Assembly: GCF_028858725.1 (NCBI RefSeq)
Contig: NC_084768.1
Coordinates: 32,332,664 to 32,396,663 of the forward strand
DNA from: Colius striatus
Taxonomy: Eukaryota; Chordata; Aves; Coliiformes; Coliidae
Reading direction: 5' to 3'
DNA length: 64,000 bases
In this document: positions 29,801 to 38,478 of the stretch, piece after piece
How the letters are laid out: each line of letters starts with the position of its first letter
Position numbering within the stretch: position 1 is the stretch's first letter
Program-made: the position numbers and the translations under genes
The notes under the pieces: generated by a model
Told to the model about the DNA's origin: nothing
The model's input: only the letters and a program-made list of their open reading frames with translations
Databases searched by the model: none

Positions 29801-32800
29801 CCAGATAATGTTACATTAACTTGCTATAATCCAACTGTCCTTAATGTTCTATTTTGGCATAGATTTACTTAACAAGGCCAGTTACTCTGAAAATGGTATT
29901 TGGCAGCACATGACAAAGTATTGTCAGCATCCTCTCCTGTAGAGTGTAAGGCTTTCCTCTGCAGCAGCTGAAATGAAAGTCAAGCTGTGACGAAGCTACT
30001 GTACCATTTTCATAAGGCGACTACAGGGTACTTCAAGTTATAGGATCCAACTTGAATCACAATCACGTTTATCAAGTAACTTGGACATTCTACTCAGAGT
30101 CCAAGAGTGGCAACCTCATGTATGTATATATAATGGAGCAGTTGCCCTTTGCGGGAAGGTAACCTGTAGAGACAATGGGCTTCCAGAAGAACCAGCAGGA
30201 CAACGTCAACAACAGGAAGGCACTGGGCAGCCTTGACTCTCTAAAAGCTATCTGGATTATGAGTATTAGTACTTTTGTTAACACAGATCTAAGTTTTACT
30301 CAGGTAACGTTTCTCTTCTTTTTTCCTACATATGATCCATTGCTCAGTGCAAAGGGACCACTCTGAAACTGTTTTTCTCCTGTATGACTCGGAATACGCT
30401 CACGGGATTCAGTGACATGAGGAACAAAAGCAGGCAAGCATGACTTTAAACTCCACAGTTCAACTCAGGCAATAACAGGCACCAAGAACAGAATGCAGGA
30501 ATCCAGCCCTGCCACAATGCACAAGGGTAGCAGAGAGCCATTACAGGTTTGCTCTGTAGCCAGGGAAAGGAGAGCCAGAATTGCTAGTTTTCTCGCTTCC
30601 TGAGAGGAAGGAAGAAATGGCAGTGAGCCATTGTTGACAGAAGCACTGTACTCCCTCCATCTCAAAGAGGCTCTAACTATAAAGAACATTCACATCATCT
30701 ACTGCAAAATGACTGTGCATCTGTGATCACCGACCTGCTATTTATCTACACAGAACCTGAGAAAAAGAGGTATAGAAGCAACTTCTCAGAATCCGTCTCC
30801 ACGAGCCTGCAAGTAGCATCTATCATCAGTGGGATGCTATGGCTCTGATATGGCACTGATTCCCTCACCTATTTCTGGCAGCAAAACTACACTATCGCCC
30901 AAAAAACACAAATATTTGTTCCTGCAGGGGTAAAGAGATTGCCACTGGAAAGTGACAGCTATTTAAACTATTCAGCTGTTGTATAGAAATATTTTTATGA
31001 TGCAGAACTTCTCAATTACCTTTATAGGGAAAGACAACTCTGGATAGTGGTCTAGACATTTGAAAGGCAATTCTGAATGTGTAATCCATGTAGAAATTTC
31101 ATAAGCAGAGCAGCAGCACAGATTTATTTAAATGCCTGTACAGACAGACTGCCAAATCTTGAAGCCTTTTCTTTCACTCCACACTTTCCCACCACCATGA
31201 GAACTATTTCTCATTAACAACCAAATTGGTTTCAGATGCTCTGCTATAAGATGTTACCTTAGAAACCATTTGGTAAAAGACTGTGGCTTCCTTCCATAGA
31301 AATCTCAAGCAGTGAAAAGGCAGATTTTCTGGCATAAATCAAATCCAATTTCTAGGGTTCACTAAACCTTTTCTCCTCCGAATAATGTTTTGTGACTAGA
31401 TCTTAGCAGTTAATAGTGCACGAAGAATCGCTGGTGTGAACCAGTTCTAAATGATTTTCATTCTATTCGCTTTTTAACTCAATTGGAATTACTTCCAGTA
31501 TTTATCATACCTTGATAAAACTTTTCACTTCCTAACTAATAAAGATATGTATGTACTATGTAGAGGAAAGAGACTGAATAAAAATGCTGATTTTATTTTC
31601 TTCTGTAATACATCTCCTAAAACTATTCTCTCTGATAAAGATTACATTCATTAAGGACTTTAGACATTTGGAAAGACTTTGCAATAAGTGAGACAAACCT
31701 GGGACAGTTTCTTCCAAACAAATTCCTTAAAAATTTACTCAAAGAAAAAGATTAAGGCCATGCTCTGTGCTTAAGCAGGACGATATCATAATCATTCCTG
31801 CTCTAGAAGTTTGACTTAAGTTATGCAAATCGCTTACAACTAAGCATAACCAACATACAATTAAGTAGAGGGACAGTAATTTAAAGAAGTGTAAATGAGA
31901 CCATTGAGAAACACTTAGAATATTGTAACAATAATACAGAAAAAATATAGAAGAGAACTGGAATTTATTATCACTTGGAGCTTACAAGATGAAAATGGAT
32001 GTACAGTAACTCATCATCCTAACCCAAGATGACATCCAAGCCGATGGCTCACTTCTGACATCCAAACAGTGGCCTTTATACCTACCAGACTATTTGCAGA
32101 ATCGTGCCAAGATCCTACTCTTGCAATAGCACGTGTCACTGCAAGTGTCCCACTGCTATCTAATTGTGCTCATGAGTTCCAAGGGCAGCAGCAACCCAGC
32201 TAGCCATGGCACAGACTAAACTGAACAACCCAGAGTGTTCCTAGTCAAATGCCTTCTTCCTCCACATCATCTAGGAATTTAAAACATATTTTCTCTGAGT
32301 TTCTAAGACAAACAACACTTCTTGTAGCCCCTGTTCTCACATTGCACTTTCAACCTTAGCATAGTATGTATTAGAATGCAAAGCACTTCCATTCACGCGT
32401 AAAGCCTGGGGAACAAACCTCACAATTACGAAACTGCTGTAAAGCCACAAAGATGGCTTTCCCCTTTCTCTCCCTTCTCCCTCCCATATTGAGCATTTTA
32501 TTTCACTCTGTGCAGGAGGTACTTGGCATAAACATTAGAAGAGCTGAAGAAATTTTAGGAACCAGTACCTCCCTCTTCCACGTTTGGAGACATGAGGAAC
32601 TTCTGTACTGTGTACACTCTGATATGAGCAAAACTTGGGCAAGCAATTTGCCCCAGAGATATTTACTAGTACCCCTGAAAACAATGTTTGTCCAGCATTT
32701 GGTCTTTTTTAACTAATAAACCACCACCAACCAGACTGGAAGAAAATGAAGTTAGAAGAAGACAAGGAAGGAAAGAGCTCAGCAGGTTTGGTCAGGTTAG

Positions 32801-35800
32801 GAGAGGGTACTGCTTTGTGCCACTGTCTAGAAATACCCAGCTGCCTGGGACATGGCCACATTTTGTACATGAGAGGAGTCAAATATCTGGAGGCCCTCAA
32901 AACTCAAGTACAACTTCTCAAGGTCAGATCTACAGAAACAGTGGATGAATTGAGACAGAAAGATTTATAGATGTGGCATTGTGTTCCTCACAAGTGGCTA
33001 TTAAGGCAACTTGGTAACCATGGGTGAGAAGCAAAGTCCCGGCAGAGTAAAAAAAATGGTTGAGACATAAAACAAAGGGAAGAAATAAACAGCCAATTCT
33101 TATTACAGGATAAGATTAATAGGGGGGAGGGCCATAGGTCTTGGTATCAAGACCACTGTTCCATATATTTCCTTAAGAATTGAAGCCATGAAGAAACAAG
33201 AACCATGAATAAAAAAAGGGAGTTAACAGTGGAGAAAGACAAAAAGTGAAGGCTTGATTCTGCTGCCATTGAATTGAAAAGCAAAATCTCATTTGATTCC
33301 AATCCCAACAGGACTGGAACAGTCTTTTTTGACCACAGCTAAGCTTAAGAATGAAGATGAGCAACTCTAGGATTAATAATTAAGAAGTGGATTAGTACTC
33401 CATAATGGATGGAAATGTCAGAATACTTCCACTCAGCATTAAGATTCAAGTTCTATGTGGCATTTTGATGAAAAACAAACCCTGAACGCAATGAAAGTGG
33501 AGCAATCTGATTCTGTGTTTTTCTCCAGAAGAATCCCACTTGTGAAAAGAACTGGGAACAATCCAAGAGGCCTTGTATGGTGGCAATGCAAATGATGCAA
33601 TGCCTTTGTCTTAAACAATGCAATCAGCAAAGTCAGTAAAAACTTATGTTTACAATTTATTTGCTTAGATAAAGCTACAGCTGAATATCAAGAATCTTAT
33701 CTATGGAACACCCTGAATCAAGGGCATAGATATTTTAATCTTTTCCCCTGAGTATGGAAGGATTCTATGTGTGTGTCTGTAGTATTTTACCCTGTCAGTA
33801 ACACAACAGACTGACAAATGCAGTACAAATACAATTTACTACTCCCTGTAGTGCCATAAATTAACCAACGTTATTTCTTGGGATTGACTTTTATTCTTCC
33901 CAGGTTTGGTCTATTTGACTAGAAGCTGCTCAGAGCAGTACCTGCCTACGTTCCCAGTTACAATGCTTAGCACTGTCTATTTTTGAAGCTCTTCCACAAA
34001 GAATACCATTACGACTCATAAGATACTCAGTGTGTGTGACACAGGTAAGGCATCACCAGTATAAAGAAAGACTTGATCATTTTGTTTAGCAATTGCCTGT
34101 CCTGAAGCCCCTTCTCAAACAACTACGGAATTAACTCTATATGTTAATAGGAGCAAATCCTTAGAGAAGTTTTTATCTCAAGTTGTTATTAATTCTAGCT
34201 CCCCCAAGGGCTACACGGAAAGCAACTTTACAACAAAAATTCACAGAATATGTTCTTACCCCCAGCACCTCTTCTCAGGAAATCCCGTGCTATTTGACCA
34301 AGCCCCCTGAGTTTCATTACTCCTCTTCCTAACAAAACCCCAGAACCGACAAACAAACAAATCTACCCCACAGTGGCAATATAACTACCACATCAAGGGG
34401 ATGAATACAGTATCCCTAGAGAAAGGCAGAACAAGGAGTAAGAGATGTCTGTCATTGGTGTCTTAGGGACCTTTTGTAATATGGCATTGTTTTTCTTAAC
34501 AGAATAAAGCACTCAGAGAAGTGTGTTGGTTAAGTCCATGAACAAATCAAAACACTTTTTACCAGTAAGAGACTTTATGAAGTTTCCCTCACATTACAAA
34601 GCCTTCCAACAAAGAGTGATGCCATGCTGAACTTAACCATTCAGCACATGACCTTGAAAAAGCTTCCAAGTATTTCAGTTACAGGAAGAAAAGCCCTTGT
34701 GCTACCAAATTATACCCAAATGCTTTAAAGCATTTTTACCCTTAAGGCTAGAAAAGAGAAGAAGAAGAAAAAAAAGAAGTGATGACTTTATAAGAGGGGC
34801 TTCCTACCTAACAGAATAAGCATGACAAGTACAAACTGTGTGTACTTCTCTTCAAAGCCTGGAGAAGATGATATTGTGGGTCCTGTTTTGACAAATGACA
34901 TATTTTTAAGGCTGTTGCTTTAGATAAGCACCAAGTATCCTGTAGTTAAATTAAGACAACGTAAAAATATGTCATTCTCTACTAGAGCACAAAGACTCAG
35001 AAAGTACGAGATTCTCAGATACATGTAGCTCCTATGAAACGGTGCGGCTACATCAGCCTCAAAACAGTCCCTGGAAATCCATCATTTGCCCTCTATTTCT
35101 AACATACCCATAAAATAAATCCATGCAAATATGGAGAGAAATTATCTTATTAGCAAGATCATCAATGTATCCATTTTCTAAAGCAATCTAAAGCCACTAT
35201 GAAGTAATGTACTCTCTGGAGTATAGCTTTACACTTGCATCAAGTATTAGGCCAAAATGTCAACTCCTCTTAGACTTAAGCCTACTCTAGTTGAAAGCAG
35301 CCTTTATAATGAAAATTACCCCTGACCATAAACAGCCTGACCCTCTGCATATGAATAATAGTGGCTAACACACTGCTAGGAATGAACCATATGAAACACA
35401 AAGTCATCAACAATTTTTATGATAATACAATAAACAAGAGGCAGTCTATTTTCCTCGGTTAAGTAAAACTTTGGTTGCAGATTATATTTCTAACACAAAG
35501 GTGGGCTGTGTCTTAGGAAAGTCAGCTTGTTTTACGAGTGTTAGTGGACTTGTCTTTCTGCTGGACACAAGAGAGATGCAACAGAGTATGAACATATGTC
35601 TAAGTAAATACAGATCTGAGGATGTACAGAATTTGGCATGTTATTCCAAGTAACCTTTCAGGGTGCTCATAGATTTTGCAGACTGCAAAGCCTTCTCTGG
35701 CGTACAGATCCATCTGTCTCCTAGAGATTTTAATGGAAATGGACCCTGTCATCAAGAACAGTTTGTGTGAGTGCAGAGCATCAGAAAGAGCATGGTAACC

Positions 35801-38019
35801 TAATGAGAGATGACTTTATCTCTTACCTCCTGCCTCCCCCTTTGCACCAAACCTTGACCAACACATTGAACTTGTCCTACACAAATCTGGAAGCCAAAGC
35901 AGCTGTGACATGGAAATCCAACTTAAAAAAAGGGAGGAAAAAAACCCAACAAAACTGCCCAAACCCCAGTACCAACACCTCTGGACAACTGAAACTTGAA
36001 CAGAAAGAATAGATATTATCCGAATGCTATCCTAAGGCTGCTGTTGTGCTCTTTGTATGGTCTGGCAGAGAAAAATGTTATGTGTCTCCTACTCCAGCTC
36101 TCAGATGCTACCAAAGGGGTTTCATCACTTGGAAATAACTTGCATAGCCATTTGAGTAGCCTTCCAACTGATATGGTTGGATAGTTGCAACCATCCTAAC
36201 ATAGCATATGTATCTCACTCTCTCCGAACCTTTCAGAAAGATTATGTGGTAACAGAGACAAAATACATACCAGTTATCTCAAAGATGACTTTTCATAGAT
36301 AACAGTTATGTTGGCATGTTAACAGGGATAAGAAATGCCAAAGAAACAACCAAACCTTAAATTGTACATAAAATGGCCTTGCATAAAATGCATCCTCATT
36401 GAAAATGGTCCTCTTCTATAGGCAATTTTTTGGGGGGTGCAAACATTAGTTAATGCAGTAAGGCTGTAACAATAATAAGGATTAGTTTGTAAAAGAGCAG
36501 TTAAGAGTAGTTACTCGCCATAGATAAAGGGTAAAGCTGGTATTTATAGCTTAACCACAAATGCAAATGTGGTGAGTCTTGAGCTTCCCCACCCTTTTTT
36601 CTTAAATCTGCATTGTTAAGCATTATTTGTCAAGGATTTCTTAAAACTACCTGACTGGTTCCTATCTAGTACAAGATTCTCAACAAGCTGCAAAATGTAT
36701 AGACAATATGTCAAGTGTGAGTCTAACATGACAGGAATAGGCAAGTGATGCCAAAGAATCAAATCCTGCTGTTCATGACACCACTGAAGTCAAGAGAAGC
36801 TCATTGAAAGCCATACCTAACAGAAGGTACTGGGCCAGAAAACTCCCAGCTTCATTCTCTCTCATCCTTTACCACGGTTTGAATTCAGGCTTGACAATCA
36901 GCTACTTACTAACAGAATGAAAGGACAGCAAGCAGTGTGCTATTTGGTGGACAGCACAAAGGAATCTTTTCTGCCTGAATGTATTCTGGGTAGCCTGTAG
37001 TCTTGTTTTGCTAGGACTGAATGCCAACAGCTTTCTTAACCTATTACTCACCTTAACTCAGACAACTAACATGCACTTATAAAGACTTCTATTTTTTCCC
37101 CACAAACTAGTTCTGTTGTAGGGCTTCTCACTGCATGATTGATAATAAAATTAAATGTAAGTTATTACAGAATTCATTTCCCCTTGCATTTTTGTCTTTT
37201 CAGGCAATTTTTCTCTCCTAAAAGCATATTTAAAATGTCACACACGTGCCTTTGAGGAACAACCTAAGACATGTGTTTGTTGAACTTCAGTGCAATGTCA
37301 ACAAACCTTGGCTTTCAATAAGAAAAAAAGAAAATAACCACATGCCATATTCTGATGTACTGCTGGGGTTTAACAGCACTTGGGTTCCTTCAACACACAC
37401 AGCCCACGTGTTCCTGCAGCCACAAGGGACTGGCCTTCAGACCCTCCACAAGCTGCGATTCCTACACAGGCTTTCAACTGCAACAGGTGCAGCTGACAAA
37501 ACAACCTCTAACAACCTTCCAATGAGATGAATTCGGGCTTGAAACTCTTGTTTTAATGAAAAGTCTGCTCGTAACAAAAAAACACAAACCACCAGACCCT
37601 GAAATGATACCCCGGGGGAAGCAGGAGACGTTTGTTCTGCCAGCACCGGGGCACCGGTCCTCCAGCTTGCCTTGCTGCAGGAAGAGCCCCACAAGGTCCC
37701 GTTTAACAGGACCATGAGGATTCCCTCTGTAACAAAGCGAGCCTTTGGAAGGGCGCGGTGCCTGCCGAGCTCAGGAGGAGGCTCAAGCCCAGACATCCCG
37801 AGGCGAGCCCGGGCCTGCAGCAGCACCAAACCCTGAGGCGGCCGGGCCCGGCCTGGCCCGGCGGTGACCCCCAACCACTTCACAACGCCTCTCCCCGGGA
37901 GGCGTCTCCGCCGCGAGTCCGTCCGGGCCCGCCAGGCACTTACCGAGCCCCAGCACCGGGATGCACCGGCCGTTGGCGAGCGGCAGCGCGGGGCACTTGC
38001 CCCTCTCCGCCGCTGCCAT
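2719..38019 (-). CDS. Aldo-keto reductase superfamily protein, complete gene (7 coding exons, 285 aa)
   Basis: Probable NADPH-dependent cytosolic carbonyl reductase with a (beta/alpha)8 barrel; the substrate is unknown. Coding exons in order: 37944-38019, 25123-25371, 18906-19007, 9126-9217, 5175-5357, 4798-4857, 2719-2814. All junctions are GT-AG and keep frame, giving 858 nt. Family marks seen: [15 protein letters not shown] near the N-terminus, HIDTAKRYG with Asp51 and Tyr56, TTKLW with Lys81, LIHWPD with His114 (the AKR catalytic tetrad), GVSNF at 149-153 and VNQVEYHP (nicotinamide contacts), and IPKSTRAER at 240-248, whose Lys-Ser...Arg pattern is the NADP 2'-phosphate signature. The C-terminus ends in [10 protein letters not shown]. 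No signal peptide or membrane segment. At 285 aa it is shorter than AKR1 enzymes (about 315-325) and closer to the compact prokaryote-like AKRs, so I give no symbol. Head to head with DPH5. Confidence 0.96.
2815..4797 (-). other. Aldo-keto reductase intron 6
   Basis: 1983 bp between coding exons 6 and 7. No repeat family or other gene recognised; the short open frames here look like chance frames. Confidence 0.8.
4798..4857 (-). CDS. Aldo-keto reductase coding exon 6 (NADPH signature)
   Basis: 60 nt, 20 codons: [20 protein letters not shown] (235-254). It carries AKR signature 3 (IPKS...R..EN); Lys242, Ser243 and Arg248 are placed to bind the adenosine 2'-phosphate of NADPH. The intron to exon 5 is only 317 bp, the shortest in the gene. 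Acceptor tttttcag, donor gtaaga. Confidence 0.95.
4858..5174 (-). other. Aldo-keto reductase intron 5
   Basis: 317 bp, unremarkable, with clean GT-AG ends. Confidence 0.85.
5175..5357 (-). CDS. Aldo-keto reductase coding exon 5
   Basis: 183 nt, exactly 61 codons, phase 0 at both ends. Encodes [16 protein letters not shown], then GYCPLAKG, where Tyr199 is the expected nicotinamide-stacking residue, and the helix [19 protein letters not shown] (to residue 234). Acceptor tctaag, donor gtaagg. Confidence 0.96.
5358..9125 (-). other. Aldo-keto reductase intron 4
   Basis: 3768 bp. Contains the CR1 fragment at 8105-8221. Otherwise no gene or RNA feature seen. Confidence 0.8.
8105..8221 (+). repeat. 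CR1 LINE 3'-end fragment
   Basis: Runs from the CACCTGGACACATTCCTGTG motif through GACCTGATCTAGGTGGACC to CTCTAAAGGTCCCTTCCAAC and ends in the short tandem ATTCTGTGACTCTGTGAT typical of avian CR1 3' ends. Strongly 5'-truncated; no reverse-transcriptase coding remains. Confidence 0.92.
9126..9217 (-). CDS. Aldo-keto reductase coding exon 4 (GVSNF cofactor motif)
   Basis: 92 nt. Completes Gly143 and encodes [10 protein letters not shown] through MIIPHVNQ (144-173). Ser151-Asn152 correspond to the residues that hold the nicotinamide carboxamide in AKRs. Ends in phase 0 on the Gln of the VNQVEYHP motif, which is split across this intron. Acceptor ctcattag, donor gtgagt. Confidence 0.95.
10070..10120 (+). 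repeat. Short CR1 3'-end remnant
   Basis: Matches only the last 50 bases or so of the avian CR1 tail: TTGGACAATGATCTTTAGAG, then AGGTCCTTTCCAACCCCTAC and ATTCTGTGACT. Confidence 0.75.
10557..11050 (+). mobile_element. Solo LTR of an avian ERV-L-type endogenous retrovirus
   Basis: About 494 bp. Starts with TGCCCTGGTTTTGGCTGGGA and contains blocks common to a widespread avian LTR family: TTAATTTTTCTTCCTAGCTG, GTGCTGTGTTTTGGAATTAG, AGGAGGTGCACAAGGAGCTG, a T/A-rich stretch around 10895-10950, and GGGGTCAAATCACAACC at the end. It is flanked by a perfect 5-bp direct repeat CTGCT (10552-10556 and 11051-11055), which fits a target-site duplication. No gag/pol/env coding lies beside it, so the provirus probably collapsed to a solo LTR by recombination. 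The terminal A of the expected TG...CA has become C. Family assignment is from recall. Confidence 0.82.
11647..11853 (+). repeat. Dispersed repeat, copy 1 (pairs with 40309-40517)
   Basis: 207 bp, about 94% identical by eye to 40309-40517 in the same orientation: roughly 13 substitutions and one 2-bp indel. Starts CTACCCTGCTTCTGTACTAG and ends near CAAAACCAGCTTTTTTGGT. The similarity stops abruptly on both sides. Family not recognised; no terminal inverted repeat or poly-A tail seen. Confidence 0.85.
18906..19007 (-). CDS. Aldo-keto reductase coding exon 3 (catalytic His)
   Basis: 102 nt. The split codon makes Asp109, followed by [13 protein letters not shown] with His114, the fourth member of the tetrad, then the [13 protein letters not shown] helix that family members share. 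Acceptor tttgtag, donor gtgaga; phase is conserved on both sides. Confidence 0.95.
19008..25122 (-). other. Aldo-keto reductase intron 2
   Basis: 6115 bp. Contains the antisense CR1 at 19858-20090. No exon or RNA gene recognised in the rest. Confidence 0.8.
19858..20090 (-). repeat. CR1 LINE fragment, antisense to the window
   Basis: Starts with the reverse complement of the CR1 3' tail (AATCACAGAATGATTGGGAT, then GGACCTCTTGAGGTCATCTA) and continues through AGATCAGGTCACACACGAAC, CTCCCTGGGCAGCCTGGGCC and TTGTGTTCCAGATTTTGTCC. About 230 bp, 5'-truncated and non-coding. Confidence 0.92.
25123..25371 (-). CDS. Aldo-keto reductase coding exon 2 (catalytic Asp, Tyr, Lys)
   Basis: 249 nt, entered after the first base of a codon (acceptor ttgcttag, donor gtaggc). 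Encodes residues 27-108, from [11 protein letters not shown] through HIDTAKRYG (Asp51, Tyr56) and LWVTTKLW (Lys81) to ERLGVEYL. It is the longest coding exon of the gene and the most diagnostic. Confidence 0.96.
25372..37943 (-). other. Aldo-keto reductase intron 1
   Basis: 12572 bp, the largest intron, between the CpG-island exon 1 and exon 2. No coding exon, LTR or CR1 fragment that I can defend. It holds a G-poor A/C-rich stretch (about 28450-28640) and a TATA-like/CCAAT-like cluster (about 26217-26248), both described as findings. The GC content rises in the last few hundred bases toward the promoter. Confidence 0.75.
28452..28640. other. Strand-asymmetric A/C-rich, G-poor stretch
   Basis: About 190 bp in which the plus strand is mostly A and C with few G. 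It includes runs such as CACTCCCCCTCAAAAACCCC. An open frame spans it only because stop codons are rare in such composition. No family recognised. Confidence 0.45.
37944..38019 (-). CDS. Aldo-keto reductase coding exon 1 (start codon)
   Basis: Encodes residues 1-25 plus the first base of Gly26 and contains the N-terminal beta-hairpin motif [11 protein letters not shown]. The ATG at 38019 has a strong context (A at -3, G at +4) and is the first ATG in the leader: none occurs on this strand for nearly 290 bp upstream. Donor is gtaagt. The exon sits inside the CpG island, 324 bp from the DPH5 ATG. Confidence 0.95.
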
Positions 38020-38058
38020 CCTTCACGGCTGCGGCCCCCCGCGCTCCCGGCCTCACGG

Positions 38059-38075
38059 ACTACAACTCCCGGCAG
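38059..38075 (+). promoter_or_regulatory. ZNF143/Staf-type binding site
   Basis: ACTACAACTCCCGGCAG fits the well-known vertebrate promoter element ACTACAnnTCCCnGCnnGC bound by ZNF143 (Staf). It starts 40 bp upstream of the reductase ATG and about 285 bp upstream of the DPH5 ATG. This element is common in CpG-island and bidirectional promoters. Confidence 0.75.
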
Positions 38076-38167
38076 CCTCTGCGCGGCTGGCGGAAAACGC
38101 GTGGCCGGCAGCGGCAGCGCGCGGGTACCTGCGCGTGGCGCGGCGGCGGGAGCGGAGCGGCGGCGGG

Positions 38168-38209
38168 CCCGGTCCCGGTCCCGGTCCCGGTCCCGGTCCC
38201 GGTCCCGGT
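38168..38209 (+). repeat. (CCCGGT)7 hexanucleotide tandem repeat in the promoter
   Basis: Seven perfect tandem CCCGGT units, followed by an imperfect CCTGTCCTGG. On the minus strand this reads GGGACC repeated, giving four or more GGG tracts with 3-nt loops, a classical G-quadruplex pattern. It lies between the divergent start codons and may be in a 5'UTR. Confidence 0.95.
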
Positions 38210-38343
38210 CCTGTCCTGGCCGCGGTGCGGTGCGGGGTGGCGGCGGCGGTCCTGGCGGCGGTGCGGGGTGTGAGGCGCCGCGGCGCGATCCCCGTTTCCC
38301 CCCCGCATGCTTGGTGCCGGCGGCGCTGAGGGCCTGTCCAAGC

Positions 38344-38478
38344 ATGCTGTACCTGGTCGGGCTGGGCCTGGGAGATGCCGAGGACATCACGGTGAAGGGG
38401 CTGGAGGCGGTGAGGCGCTGCCGCAGGGTGTACTTGGAGGCCTACACGTCCGTCCTCACGGTGGGCAAGGAAGCGCTG
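38344..38478 (+). CDS. DPH5: DPH5 coding exon 1
   Basis: 135 nt, residues 1-45, ending [10 protein letters not shown] in phase 0; donor gtaggt. High GC, inside the CpG island, unlike the later exons. Confidence 0.97.

Larger units (their letters stand above)
38020..38343. promoter_or_regulatory. DPH5: Bidirectional promoter between aldo-keto reductase and DPH5
   Basis: The 324 bp between the two divergent start codons must contain both 5'UTRs and core promoters, unless upstream non-coding exons exist. It is GC-rich with no TATA box and contains a ZNF143-type element (38059-38075) and a CCCGGT hexanucleotide array (38168-38209). Shared control of the two genes is inferred from geometry only. 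Confidence 0.8.

Noticed and set aside
37437-38390. 317-codon minus-strand open frame across the CpG island
   Set aside because: It arises from stop-poor GC-rich sequence and includes an Arg-Asp dipeptide run encoded by the hexanucleotide array. It overlaps reductase exon 1 and DPH5 exon 1 in other frames. No family resemblance.
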